Source of the DNA: Fibrobacter sp. | GTDB taxonomy: Bacteria > Fibrobacterota > Fibrobacteria > Fibrobacterales > Fibrobacteraceae | Direction of reading: 5' to 3' | Assembly (NCBI GenBank): GCA_017649565.1 | Contig: JAGCGO010000068.1 | Coordinates: forward strand, 24,618-88,617 | Length of the DNA stretch: 64,000 nucleotides | Shown: piece after piece, positions 45,715-54,011 of the stretch | Layout: every line of letters begins with the position of its first letter | How positions within the stretch are numbered: position 1 is the first letter of the stretch | Made by a program: the position numbers and the translations under genes | Notes under the pieces: model-generated | Seen by the model: only the letters and a program-made list of their open reading frames with translations | What the model was told of the DNA's origin: nothing | Database searches by the model: none

Positions 45715-46440
45715 CTATTCCTTTATCGGCAAATCTTTCGGCTTCTCTATGTCGATGGGTTTGCCGGGATTGACTCCGTACAGCGGGACGATGGTGCTGT
45801 CGAAGTCGATAGGCTCTATGCCGTACAGGGGGACGACGACGTGTTCGAAACTGCTACTGCTGGAACGGGGGCGGATGAACCCGCGGCTGCTGGAACTTCT
45901 TTCGATGGGTTCTATGCCGTACAGCGGAACGACGATGTTTTCAAAACTGCTGCTGGAACGGCGACGGATGAACCCGCGGCTGCTGGAACTTTTTTCGATG
46001 GGATCGATTACTCCGTACAGGGGAACGATAACGCTTTCGAAACTGCTGCTGGAGGACTGCTCGGAATTTTCCTTTACGCTTGAGCTGGAGGACTTGGCCT
46101 TTTGGGAACTGGACGATTTTTCTTCCTTGGAACTTGAGGATTTTGCCTGCTTAGAGCTGCTGGATTCTGCCGGATCGTCGTCGCTGACACTCGAGGAGCT
46201 CTTGGCTTCGGTCTTCTTGCTGGAACTGGAAGATTTTTTCTCCTTGGAGCTGGATGATTTCGCCTTTTTTGAGCTGCTGGAGATGTCCTTCGTGGTGGAG
46301 GAGCTTGTCTCGACAACCGTGCCTTCTTTGTCATTCCCGTTGTCGGCTGCCGTGACGGAATCACCGTCGCAACTGGCCCAGAATGCCGCCGTCACGGAAA
46401 GGACGATCTTTTTCCAATGTCTGTTCAAGAAAATGCTCAT
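45715..46440 (-). CDS. YG-motif lipoprotein A (four PLYG motifs)
   Basis: 241 aa. Signal NRHWKKIVLSVTAAFWASC, Cys 24, then about 110 residues of Ser runs broken by Lys/Glu. PLYG motifs have their Tyr at residues 142, 174, 206 and 221. Three of them lie in a repeated unit (S-run, FE-x-V-VPLYG-x-x-PIE, SSSSRGFIR) encoded by near-identical DNA around 45830-46040, a recent internal duplication. There is no Cys after the lipobox, so this member is linker plus YG motifs only. Last gene of the D-C-B-A unit. Confidence 0.75.
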   Translation of the reverse strand: MSIFLNRHWKKIVLSVTAAFWASCDGDSVTAADNGNDKEGTVVETSSSTTKDISSSSKKAKSSSSKEKKSSSSSKKTEAKSSSSVSDDDPAESSSSKQAKSSSSKEEKSSSSQKAKSSSSSVKENSEQSSSSSFESVIVPLYGVIDPIEKSSSSRGFIRRRSSSSFENIVVPLYGIEPIERSSSSRGFIRPRSSSSSFEHVVVPLYGIEPIDFDSTIVPLYGVNPGKPIDIEKPKDLPIKE

Positions 46441-46493
46441 ATGCCTCCCTTTTGGGGAGAAATATACAAAAATACGACGATAATATTATTCAG

Positions 46494-47078
46494 CTAGCGC
46501 ATGCAGGAATCCAATCGAACCCGGAATTCTTTAAGCGTACTTTCATAAGTACTGTCAAATGCCTGATTGAAGTTGTCTACGTCGTAATTCTTTAGCCGTT
46601 CTGTGTGAATGATGTATTCGTCCTTGGGGTGGACTGAACCATCGCTGCATACAATTTCTGATGGGATTGAATCATATGCTTCGTACAACCAACTAGGATA
46701 ATCACTAACTTCGTATATCAAATCTATGAGACAGCTGGGAGTTCCTTCTGTATATGTCTCTTCTTCGCTTTCAAAATGATTTTGGGCTACGGTGTCTTGG
46801 AGAATGGAATAAAAAGTCTCCTGTGCCATATAGGTTGCCAATTCTATGGCATATATTTCGGGGTTTTTCCTGTTGACTGTGGTGAGATTCCATACTCTTT
46901 GTTTATTTGAATCATGGCATGAAAATACGGTGTTGTCCAAGGAGTCGGTTCCCGCCATGCCGGAATTCTCTACCGAATTGTCTGGTGCGGCAGGTGTACT
47001 TTCGGACTCGTCCCCACAACCAGCCAGGAACAGTGTTGCAAGCAGAAATAGGCCTTTTAGATACTTTCTTGTGTTCAT
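46494..47078 (-). CDS. Lipoprotein B, family member without YG motif
   Basis: 194 aa. Conventional lipobox LAGC (residues about 18-21), no Ser-run linker. The C-terminal half follows the pattern of C, D, H, I and M (CLIDLIYEV ... IVCSDGSVHPKDEYI ... a final SCMR), but the YG position reads WLYEAYDS. It may be an unmodified member. It lies 3 bp behind C. Confidence 0.65.
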   Translation of the reverse strand: MNTRKYLKGLFLLATLFLAGCGDESESTPAAPDNSVENSGMAGTDSLDNTVFSCHDSNKQRVWNLTTVNRKNPEIYAIELATYMAQETFYSILQDTVAQNHFESEEETYTEGTPSCLIDLIYEVSDYPSWLYEAYDSIPSEIVCSDGSVHPKDEYIIHTERLKNYDVDNFNQAFDSTYESTLKEFRVRLDSCMR

Positions 47079-47081
47079 GGC

Positions 47082-47723
47082 TTATTCCTCTTTCTCGTTT
47101 TCTTCGTCAGAATCTTCTTCGTCGTCAGAGTCTTTTTCCGTTTCGTCATAGTAGACGTATTCATCGTTGGATGGGGGGAAGTCTTCCGGGTGATTGATAC
47201 AGGAATCCATCAGGTTTTTAAGTTCCGCAACCCTTTTTTCTTCGATCTGGTCGTAGGTTTCATTGAATATTGCGTATTTCTTTTCATATTCTTCCAATTC
47301 TTCTTGGTAACGAAGGTAATCCTCGTTGATGTAGGATGTACCGTCGTCGCATTCAAACTTTGTCGCAATGTAATCTGGGCTAGGAGCGCCATATAGATAG
47401 ACCGGGGTTTCGAGTGTGTCGAGCATTCTTTTTAGGCAAGCCGGTGCGTTGTCTGAAATTTTTTCTTCAATGGAATCTCGAATTGTTAATTGTGCCCCTT
47501 TTTCGGCGCTTTTCGTTGCGTAAGCTACCGGGTCATTCATTATATCCGTGTTGAATTTCCGTTTTACGACTTTTTCTGCCTCGTGGCATTGCGCTGCCAC
47601 GCTGGAATTGTTGGCTTCAGGTTCCGCCACCGGGTTGCTCGATTGGGAATCGTCGCTACAACTTGTCCAGAAAATTGCCGTTGATATTAGAAAGAGCCTT
47701 TTAAGGTGCTTGCGGATGTTCAT
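47082..47723 (-). CDS. YG-motif lipoprotein C
   Basis: 213 aa. Signal RKHLKRLFLISTAIFWTSC, short linker, then a helical domain with CLKRMLDTLETPVYLYGAPS and FECDDGTSYINEDYL: the YG motif is followed after about 13 residues by C-x-D-G. A second conserved Cys pair comes at AAQC and DSCINH. Very acidic C-terminus (DSDDEEDSDEENE). Same architecture as the middle part of D, H, I and M. Confidence 0.72.
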   Translation of the reverse strand: MNIRKHLKRLFLISTAIFWTSCSDDSQSSNPVAEPEANNSSVAAQCHEAEKVVKRKFNTDIMNDPVAYATKSAEKGAQLTIRDSIEEKISDNAPACLKRMLDTLETPVYLYGAPSPDYIATKFECDDGTSYINEDYLRYQEELEEYEKKYAIFNETYDQIEEKRVAELKNLMDSCINHPEDFPPSNDEYVYYDETEKDSDDEEDSDEENEKEE

Positions 47724-47740
47724 GAGTGCCCCCCTTTTTT

Positions 47741-48931
47741 CTAAAGAATGGATTTCTTGGCGAATTCACCGCCATATGTGGCCGAAGAACTGCTTTTTAC
47801 TTCAGGTTCTTTGCTGGAACTGGAAGATTTTGCCTGTTTCGAACTGGAAGACTGTTTCTGCTTAGAACTGGAGGACTTCGCCAAGTCGGGACTGGATGAT
47901 TCAGCCTGGTCGGAACTTGGGCATTTGATGATGCCGTTGCATTCGTGAACGCGCCCGTCAAAACTGAATTTGCATACATACGTGCTGCCGTTGCAGTTGG
48001 CCAAATAGGAATTCGGTGGCGTGATGAACTCCTTTTGAACTCCTTCGGGCAGGGAATTTTCGTTTGTGTCCTCGACGGGATGGCTCAGGTATTTTTTCCC
48101 GTCGCTGCATTCAATAATGTCGAACGTTTTCCCCGAAGTGTTCTGAACCGTGTCGCTGTAGCACATAATCCTCGTTGGCCTTTCCGAGGGGTCGAGGCAA
48201 TTGTCGACTTCTTGGTCCAGGATCATTGTCTTCTTACGATACATGTCATCGTATTTTTCGTATTCCTTGATGGCTTCCTCTTCAGAAATGCCTTCACGTT
48301 TTGCGTAATCCCTAACTTCATATGAATAATAAATGGATCCGTCGCTGCATTTGGCGTCAAGCGCAACCTGCGGGTCCGATCCGTACAGATAAGCGGCTTG
48401 ACTCAGTGTGTCTAGCATGCTTTTTAGGCATTCCTTGGATTCTTCTGAAATCGAAGCGGCTGAACCCGAATCGGGCGACAGCATTTTTTCAATTCTGAAT
48501 CGTGTGGAATTTTTGGAAAAAAAACTTATCAGAGCTTCATTTTTAGGATCCCACCCGAAGCGATTTGGCTTGCAGGAATCCGGTATGATTTCTCCAATCG
48601 CAGACCCGATCATGGGATTAATTCCTTTATATACCTTCTGCATGTCAAGTGAAGAAGAACTCTCCGTTTTCTTCCCCTGCGAAGAGGAACTTTTTGCTGC
48701 CATGGAATCCTGTTCCGTGCGGTTGCCTTCTGAGGAGGAAATTTCTTCCGTCGAAGGTGCCTGTTCCTGGCCGGATTCCTTCGAAGAGGAACTTTCGATA
48801 TCGCTCAAACTGTTCGACAACCCCTCCGCATCGTTCTTCGGAGAACTGATGTCGGAACTGTTGCTGCAGTTGGCCCAGAACAAGGCCGTCAATATGAGGA
48901 AAAGACTTCTTAAATGCTTGTGAATGTTCAT
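47741..48931 (-). CDS. YG-motif lipoprotein D
   Basis: 396 aa from ATG 48931 (AAAGGGG upstream; GTG at 48937 is an alternative). Signal HKHLRSLFLILTALFWANC with the unusual Asn before the lipid Cys. Ser linker, then CLKSMLDTLSQAAYLYGSDP with AKCSDGSIYY, then a second module CYSDTVQNTSGKTFDIIECSDGKKYLSHP, then a second Ser-run tail and a final SATYGGEF. Paralogous to H and I. First gene of the D-C-B-A unit, with a TATATTG element about 20 bp upstream. Confidence 0.75.
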   Translation of the reverse strand: MNIHKHLRSLFLILTALFWANCSNSSDISSPKNDAEGLSNSLSDIESSSSKESGQEQAPSTEEISSSEGNRTEQDSMAAKSSSSQGKKTESSSSLDMQKVYKGINPMIGSAIGEIIPDSCKPNRFGWDPKNEALISFFSKNSTRFRIEKMLSPDSGSAASISEESKECLKSMLDTLSQAAYLYGSDPQVALDAKCSDGSIYYSYEVRDYAKREGISEEEAIKEYEKYDDMYRKKTMILDQEVDNCLDPSERPTRIMCYSDTVQNTSGKTFDIIECSDGKKYLSHPVEDTNENSLPEGVQKEFITPPNSYLANCNGSTYVCKFSFDGRVHECNGIIKCPSSDQAESSSPDLAKSSSSKQKQSSSSKQAKSSSSSKEPEVKSSSSATYGGEFAKKSIL

Positions 48932-49032
48932 AAACACCCCTTTACCTCAATATATCAATTTTTTCCACGTTTTACAGGCTTACGCGAAATCAGTATTTTC
49001 CTGTGATTGAATACGTGCTTTCTTGTATTTTC
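48932..49032 (-). promoter_or_regulatory. Conserved promoter-like leader between rSAM1 and lipoprotein D
   Basis: Contains TATATTG (minus strand, about 48946-48952). The stretch 48984-49024 matches 53917-53957 behind rSAM2 over most of its length (core TGTGATTGAA versus CGTGATTGAA). Confidence 0.45.
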
Positions 49033-49072
49033 CCCTCGAACCTCGTGCCTGGAACCTGGAGCCTCGTACCTC
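49033..49072 (-). repeat. CCTCGAACCTCG-type repeat abutting the rSAM1 stop
   Basis: CCCTCGAACCTCGTGCCTGG then AACCTGGAGCCTCGTACCTC on the plus strand; the next three bases are the complement of the stop codon. A matching unit abuts the rSAM2 stop. Confidence 0.65.
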
Positions 49073-50149
49073 CTACGCTCCTGCTTCCTCCAGCCGCTTC
49101 ACGTGGCAGTACATCAGTTCCCCGGATTTTTCATCGCGAAGGTGCAGGCTGGAACCCTCGCAGTAGCGCCAGTACTTGCAGTCCTTGCAGTCGCCGGTCT
49201 TGGCCCAGCTGTGGTCGCGCATCACCTGGTAGCGGTTCTGCCAAACGTCCCAGAAGTCGTCCTTGTAGATGTTGCCCTGGATAAAGTCGCCTCGCAGGCT
49301 CGGGCATGCCGATATGCTGCCGTCGCAGAGCACCGAGGCGATGTTCACGCCCGCCCTGCAGAAGAACGGGTAGTCGCGCGCGTCCTTCTCGTAGCTGCCA
49401 AGGAATCCTTCGCAGTCGGCGCTGATATCGATGACCTTGAGTTTCTTGACTTCGCGGATGAAGTCGTAGATCTGACGGAATTCCTTGCTCGTCAACTGGA
49501 ACAGCGGGTTGTCCTTGGCGCGGCCCTTCGGGAACACCGTCGCCACGCGCCAGCGCCTGACCTCGAGCTTCAGGAGCAGTTCCAGAATGCGGGGGAGTTC
49601 GAGCAGGTTCTTCTTGTTGATGCATGTCATCACGTCGAAGGTGAGGCCCTTGGCGTGGGCGGCCATGTTGATGGCGCGCGTGGCCTTGTCAAAACTGTGC
49701 TTGTCGCCGCGGAACAGGTTGTGCGTCTCTTCGAGCCCGTCGAGGCTGATGGTGAGCGAACGCAGCCCTGCGTTCAGGTACTTGGTGAAGCGTTCAGGCG
49801 TCATGGCGAGCCCGTTCGTGACCATGCCCCAGGGGTAGCCGCGCTTCTGGATTTCCTTGCCGCATTCCTCGAGGTCGCTACGCATCAGCGGCTCGCCGCC
49901 GGTAATCACCACGATGAACTTTTTCGGGTCAATGTGCGGCTTCAGCGAGTCCAGCACCTGCAAGAAGTCTTCCCGCGGCATGTCGGGGATGGCGTCCTTG
50001 ACGCAGTCGCTACCGCAGTGCTGGCAGTGCAGGTTGCAGCGCAGCGTGCATTCCCAGAAGAAATATTCGAGCGGATGCGCCTTGGTTTCACCATGGCGGT
50101 AAAGACGGTAGGCCTCGAGGGCGAGTTTTTTCTTCAGAGATAGCTTCAT
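49073..50149 (-). CDS. Radical SAM/SPASM protein of the rSAM/lipoprotein system, copy 1
   Basis: 358 aa. The rSAM cluster motif is CNLHCQHC (CX3CX2C) in WECTLRCNLHCQHCGSDC, followed by ITGGEPLMR. The C-terminal SPASM region has FFCRAGVNIASVLCDGSISAC and GDCKDCKYWRYC, with a last Cys in LMYCHV, enough for auxiliary clusters. SPASM enzymes usually modify peptides or proteins. No signal peptide, so it acts in the cytoplasm, before export. It is the third gene of G-F-rSAM1, 12 bp behind F. Same length as copy 2 without gaps. I recall a family called 'radical SAM enzyme, rSAM/lipoprotein system' with this start. Confidence 0.9.
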   Translation of the reverse strand: MKLSLKKKLALEAYRLYRHGETKAHPLEYFFWECTLRCNLHCQHCGSDCVKDAIPDMPREDFLQVLDSLKPHIDPKKFIVVITGGEPLMRSDLEECGKEIQKRGYPWGMVTNGLAMTPERFTKYLNAGLRSLTISLDGLEETHNLFRGDKHSFDKATRAINMAAHAKGLTFDVMTCINKKNLLELPRILELLLKLEVRRWRVATVFPKGRAKDNPLFQLTSKEFRQIYDFIREVKKLKVIDISADCEGFLGSYEKDARDYPFFCRAGVNIASVLCDGSISACPSLRGDFIQGNIYKDDFWDVWQNRYQVMRDHSWAKTGDCKDCKYWRYCEGSSLHLRDEKSGELMYCHVKRLEEAGA

Positions 50150-50161
50150 TGGTTTTCCCCG

Positions 50162-50575
50162 TTATTTCTTTTCTGGACAGTCCACGGTAGCGGAACAAGT
50201 ATTGTATGAATGGATTGTCCCGGCTGAGTCCGTGTAGTTTACGTCGTAGCAGATTTCCGGCCCGACGAATTGGCAGTTTGACGCCTCGCACCTCTCGTCC
50301 GGGTATGGTGTGTCTTCCCGGAAAAAGAGGTCCTTGTCTATCATGTCGCGAACTTCGGGATCATCGTAGTAGAGTTTCGGGTGTCTCAGGTATTTGTACC
50401 TGTCCTCGCATTCGATGATGTCAAATGTCTTTCCCGATGGAGTCACGGCGGTGGAATTGTAGCACTTGTAGGAATTGCAGCCGTAGGTCGCTACGCTATC
50501 GTCGCTGTTTTCGCAGGCCCCCCAAAAGAGGGCGAGCATGGAAAGGAAAAGGTATTTGAGATGCTTATAGAACAT
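50162..50575 (-). CDS. YG-motif lipoprotein F
   Basis: 137 aa, the second shortest member. Signal YKHLKYLFLSMLALFWGAC, almost no linker, then VATYGCNSYKCYNSTAV and FDIIECEDRYKYLRHP: YG followed by the Cys module shared with D, H, I, N and O. Ends in CSATVDCPEKK. Ten Cys in the mature part make disulphides or modified Cys likely. Directly upstream of rSAM1. Confidence 0.75.
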   Translation of the reverse strand: MFYKHLKYLFLSMLALFWGACENSDDSVATYGCNSYKCYNSTAVTPSGKTFDIIECEDRYKYLRHPKLYYDDPEVRDMIDKDLFFREDTPYPDERCEASNCQFVGPEICYDVNYTDSAGTIHSYNTCSATVDCPEKK

Positions 50576-50594
50576 AGAATTAGAATCCAGGGCG

Positions 50595-51602
50595 CTAGGG
50601 GGCCGGGTCCGGCGGGGTGATGCAGTCGCGAATTTCCTGTTTGAGGAAATTCTGGATCTTGTCGATTTCCTTGAGATAGTGCGGGTTGTCGGTGGTGTCT
50701 CCGTCGCAGATCTGTTTTTTGGCGAGAACGTTGACCGAATAAGAGTCGTTGCCCTTCCTCAAGATGATTTCGCCTTCCAATTCTTGCTTATGCGCAAGGC
50801 AGCTGGAATCCCGCTGGGAAAGTGTTTCACCTTTTTCGGCCTTGACGCTGTCCAGGAGGGCTACCTTGTCTTTTTCGAACAGCTCTTCGAGTTCGCCCGT
50901 TGTCGCGAAGTCTGTTTTTTGACAAAGCGGGGACGGGGGCGTTGCGCTGCTGGACTCCGGCTCGGCGCTGGAGCTGGAGCTGGACTGGAATTGTTCAGGA
51001 TACTTTGCCTTGAATTCTTCTTCCGTATAGAGTGTTCGTTCTTCGTCGCTGAAGAACGAGCCTACGGGATACGTTTCGTTGTTTGTGCATTTGTATACCG
51101 CGTATCCCACATCCCTATGAGTACAGTCCGGCACACCGTACTCGGGTGCTCCGTAGTCAAATCCTACTATCAAATCATCTTCGAGGGAATCAAGTTCTGC
51201 CAATGTGCGGGTCTGGTTTTCTTCCAGCATTTTTTTTCGGGTTTCCGTCCAAGAGCGTCTATCTTCGGCATCGAGGCAATCGTTGGAGCCGGGAACGTTG
51301 GACCGTGTACAGGTGATGCCCGGATCGCTGGCCATCTGGTACTGGTCGCTTCCGAGGCTGGAACTGGACTGCTCCGCTACGGTGGAACTGGAACTTTCGG
51401 CAACGATTTTACTGGAACTCGATTCGGCGATACCGCTGGAGTTTGGTGTTTCGGAACTTGACGAGATGGCCGCGACGTCGGAGCTGGATTCCGGTACGGG
51501 GGCAACTCCGTACAGGGGTAGTGCATCGTCTTCGGAGGTGCAGCTTACCCAAAAAAATGCGGTCAACGCAAGAACGATTTTTTTCCAGTGCCTGTAAAAC
51601 AT
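50595..51602 (-). CDS. YG-motif lipoprotein G
   Basis: 335 aa. Signal YRHWKKIVLALTAFFWVSC; ALPLYGVAP follows within 10 residues of the Cys, before the Ser linker. Later FDYGAPEYGVPDCTHRD holds two YG in a row, then YKCTNNETYPVG and YTEEEFKAKYPEQF. A second Ser run (FQSSSSSSAEPESSSA) separates a C-terminal helical part with spaced Cys and the ending CITPPDPAP. First gene of the G-F-rSAM1 unit. Confidence 0.75.
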   Translation of the reverse strand: MFYRHWKKIVLALTAFFWVSCTSEDDALPLYGVAPVPESSSDVAAISSSSETPNSSGIAESSSSKIVAESSSSTVAEQSSSSLGSDQYQMASDPGITCTRSNVPGSNDCLDAEDRRSWTETRKKMLEENQTRTLAELDSLEDDLIVGFDYGAPEYGVPDCTHRDVGYAVYKCTNNETYPVGSFFSDEERTLYTEEEFKAKYPEQFQSSSSSSAEPESSSATPPSPLCQKTDFATTGELEELFEKDKVALLDSVKAEKGETLSQRDSSCLAHKQELEGEIILRKGNDSYSVNVLAKKQICDGDTTDNPHYLKEIDKIQNFLKQEIRDCITPPDPAP

Positions 51603-51669
51603 ATTTTCTCCTGTATCGCAAGATAATTTGGTTTGAGCCTTTCTTTTAATATATATAATAAGTTGCGAT
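51603..51669 (-). promoter_or_regulatory. Promoter-like AT-rich leader of lipoprotein G
   Basis: ATCGCAA (51615-51621) and TTGCGAT (51663-51669) form a 7-bp inverted repeat around an AT-rich stretch with TTATATATATTAAAAG on the minus strand. Confidence 0.35.
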
Positions 51670-51744
51670 GATTATAAGCGTTTTTTCCGTATTAAAGGCA
51701 CGAGGTGTTGATTTTGTTAGCCACTCCGTTTCATATGATACGTG

Positions 51745-52785
51745 CTATTGTTCCGGCCTAGATGGGCATTCCGTGGTAGGGACGCATCCGCCTTCGTTTC
51801 GCGGGTTCCCGAACTCGTCCAGGACAACCTTGTCGATGCAGACCGAAGACGGAGTGCAGTTGGCCGCATAAGATGCTGTTGGCTGCGGCGCCGTACTCTC
51901 GACCCCTTCGGGCAAGGGGAGTCGGCTTTCCGATACGCCCACGATGGGCTCGCGCAGGTACTTTTTCCCGTCGTCGCATTCGATGATGTCGAATGAAGTT
52001 CCCGCGGCATTCTTGGCGGTATCGTTGTAGCACAGGACCGCTTCGGTTGATTTTTTGATGTTGAGGCAGTTGTCGATTTGTTCATCGATTTTCTTTTTTA
52101 TTCTTTCGCGGTCTTTATCGCATTGTTCAGATTTCTGGACGGCTTCTTCTGGGGTTATTTTACTTTGTTCTGCATATATTTGGAGCGACTGAGAATAATA
52201 AGTGGATCCGTCGCTGCATTTGACGTCAAGAGTAATCTCGGAGGGAGGGCCATAGAGCATTACCGGCTTCTGTATGGTGTCCAGTATGCTTTTTAGGCAT
52301 TCCTTTGATTCTTCGGAAATGGTATCGGCGGGACCAGAATCAGGAGATAGAATTTCCTGGATTCTGGAATGTGCAGATTGTTCCGCCAACTGTTCCGCAC
52401 TCATACCAAATGACGGATTGCACCCGTTTCGGTTCGGCTCGCAGGAATCCGGAACGACTTCCGCTTGGTCCCTTATGTTGATGATCTTCGATATATTCAA
52501 GTTGCCTGACGATGAAGATTTTTCCTTGAAAACGACTTCCGTAGGTAATGTTTCTTCTGCCGAGGAAGATGTATTTTCCGCCGCAGAGGAACTCTGCGCC
52601 GAGTCGGTTTCTGTCGCCGAAGAGTTTTCTTCTGCTGTAGAGGAACTTTCTATGCTGCTGGAACTGATTGACGATCCTTCCGTATCGTTCTTCGCGGAAC
52701 TGACATCGCTGTCGCTGCTGCAGTTCGCCCAGAACAGTGCCGTCGAAACAAGGAAGAGATTTCTTAAATGTTTGTGGATATTCAT
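51745..52785 (-). CDS. YG-motif lipoprotein H
   Basis: 346 aa. Signal HKHLRNLFLVSTALFWANC (Asn before Cys), Ser-rich linker, then CLKSILDTIQKPVMLYGPPS with VKCSDGSTYY, a helical stretch, and the second module CYNDTAKNAAGTSFDIIECDDGKKYLREP, ending CIDKVVLDEFGNP ... GGCVPTTECPSRPEQ. Close paralogue of I, 3 bp behind it. Confidence 0.76.
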   Translation of the reverse strand: MNIHKHLRNLFLVSTALFWANCSSDSDVSSAKNDTEGSSISSSSIESSSTAEENSSATETDSAQSSSAAENTSSSAEETLPTEVVFKEKSSSSGNLNISKIINIRDQAEVVPDSCEPNRNGCNPSFGMSAEQLAEQSAHSRIQEILSPDSGPADTISEESKECLKSILDTIQKPVMLYGPPSEITLDVKCSDGSTYYSQSLQIYAEQSKITPEEAVQKSEQCDKDRERIKKKIDEQIDNCLNIKKSTEAVLCYNDTAKNAAGTSFDIIECDDGKKYLREPIVGVSESRLPLPEGVESTAPQPTASYAANCTPSSVCIDKVVLDEFGNPRNEGGCVPTTECPSRPEQ

Positions 52786-52788
52786 AGG

Positions 52789-53859
52789 TTATTTTTCCGG
52801 TTTTTGAGGGCATCTAGTGATGCGATTGCTTTCGTTGACTTCTTGTTCTTTGCCATTTTCATCCAAGGTATAGCCTTCATAGTGTATGTAATCCCATTCG
52901 CTGCAGTTGACAGCGTAGGTGCCTGTTGGAGAGGGCACTTCTTTTTGGATTCCTTCTGGCACGGAACTTGTATCTTCAACAGGGTGACTCAGGTATTTTT
53001 TTCCGTCGTCGCATTCTATGATGTCGAAAGTGTTTCCGGAAGCGTTCTGAATAGTATCTTTATAACACAGTGTTTTTGGCGGTAATGCAGATTTTTCCGT
53101 TGAATCAAGACAATCGATGATTTGCTGTTCCAAGTTATGATTTATTTCATCATAATTCTTGTAGCTTTCTTCATATTTCTGGATGGCTTCTTCCTCGGTA
53201 ATTTTCTCGTCTTTTGCATAATTCTTGATTCGGTTTGTATAAAAAATGGATCCGTCACTGCATTTGGCGTCGAGAGTAACAAACGGGTTGGCTCCATATA
53301 GCATAACGCCTTTACTCAATGTGTCCAACATGCTTTCAAGGCATTCCTTGGATTTTTCGGAAATGGAATCCCCTAAACCTGAATCAGGCGATAGAATCTT
53401 ATTGATTTGATAACGAGCATGCGGTCCTACAAAATGACCAATCATAGATTCGTCTTTTGGGTTCAATCCGTATCGATTCGGTTCGCAGGAATCCGGTATG
53501 TTTTGGTGGTCCCACATATAGTTGATGTATTTATATACCTTGAGATGGTCGTCCGAAGAGGAACTTTCTGCAACCATAGTCCTCGAAGATGAACTCACCG
53601 TTTGTTCGTTTTGTGAGGACGCCAGATTTGTGCTGTAACCTTCCGAAGAGGAGGTTCCCGCTAAATGCGCCTGTTCTGCGCTAGATTCTGTCGCCGAGGA
53701 ACTTTGTTCAATCGCAGAATTTCCTAAGCTGCTAGAACTGCTGGCCAGCCCTTCCGCATCGGTATTCGGGGAACTGACATCGCTGTCGCTGCTGCAGTTC
53801 GCCCAGAACAGAGCCGTCGAGACAAGGAAGAGATTTCTTAAATGTTTGCGAATATTCAT
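52789..53859 (-). CDS. YG-motif lipoprotein I
   Basis: 356 aa. N-terminus RKHLRNLFLVSTALFWANC nearly identical to H. Then CLESMLDTLSKGVMLYGANP, AKCSDGSIFYTNRI, and the second module CYKDTIQNASGNTFDIIECDDGKKYLSHP, ending RITRCPQKPEK. H, I and D are a duplicated set. First gene of the I-H unit, behind rSAM2. Confidence 0.76.
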   Translation of the reverse strand: MNIRKHLRNLFLVSTALFWANCSSDSDVSSPNTDAEGLASSSSSLGNSAIEQSSSATESSAEQAHLAGTSSSEGYSTNLASSQNEQTVSSSSRTMVAESSSSDDHLKVYKYINYMWDHQNIPDSCEPNRYGLNPKDESMIGHFVGPHARYQINKILSPDSGLGDSISEKSKECLESMLDTLSKGVMLYGANPFVTLDAKCSDGSIFYTNRIKNYAKDEKITEEEAIQKYEESYKNYDEINHNLEQQIIDCLDSTEKSALPPKTLCYKDTIQNASGNTFDIIECDDGKKYLSHPVEDTSSVPEGIQKEVPSPTGTYAVNCSEWDYIHYEGYTLDENGKEQEVNESNRITRCPQKPEK

Positions 53860-53957
53860 AAAACATCCCTTTTTTATTGCAATATACCTTGTTTTTTTTG
53901 TGTTTTATGGACAATTGCAAAATCCGTATTTTTTCGTGATTGAAGGCATGTTTTTTT
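53860..53957 (-). promoter_or_regulatory. Conserved promoter-like leader between rSAM2 and lipoprotein I
   Basis: Minus strand carries GGTATATTGCAA about 20 bp before ATG 53859. The segment 53917-53957 is the counterpart of 48984-49024 behind rSAM1. Confidence 0.45.
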
Positions 53958-53972
53958 GAATAAAGAAACGAG

Positions 53973-54011
53973 GCCCGATACTCGGACCTCGAACCTCGTT
54001 CTTCGAGCCTC
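53973..54011 (-). repeat. CCTCGAACCTCG-type repeat abutting the rSAM2 stop
   Basis: GGCCCGATACTCGGACCTCG then AACCTCGTTCTTCGAGCCTC on the plus strand; the next base triplet is the complement of the stop. Same place as the unit behind rSAM1. Confidence 0.65.
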
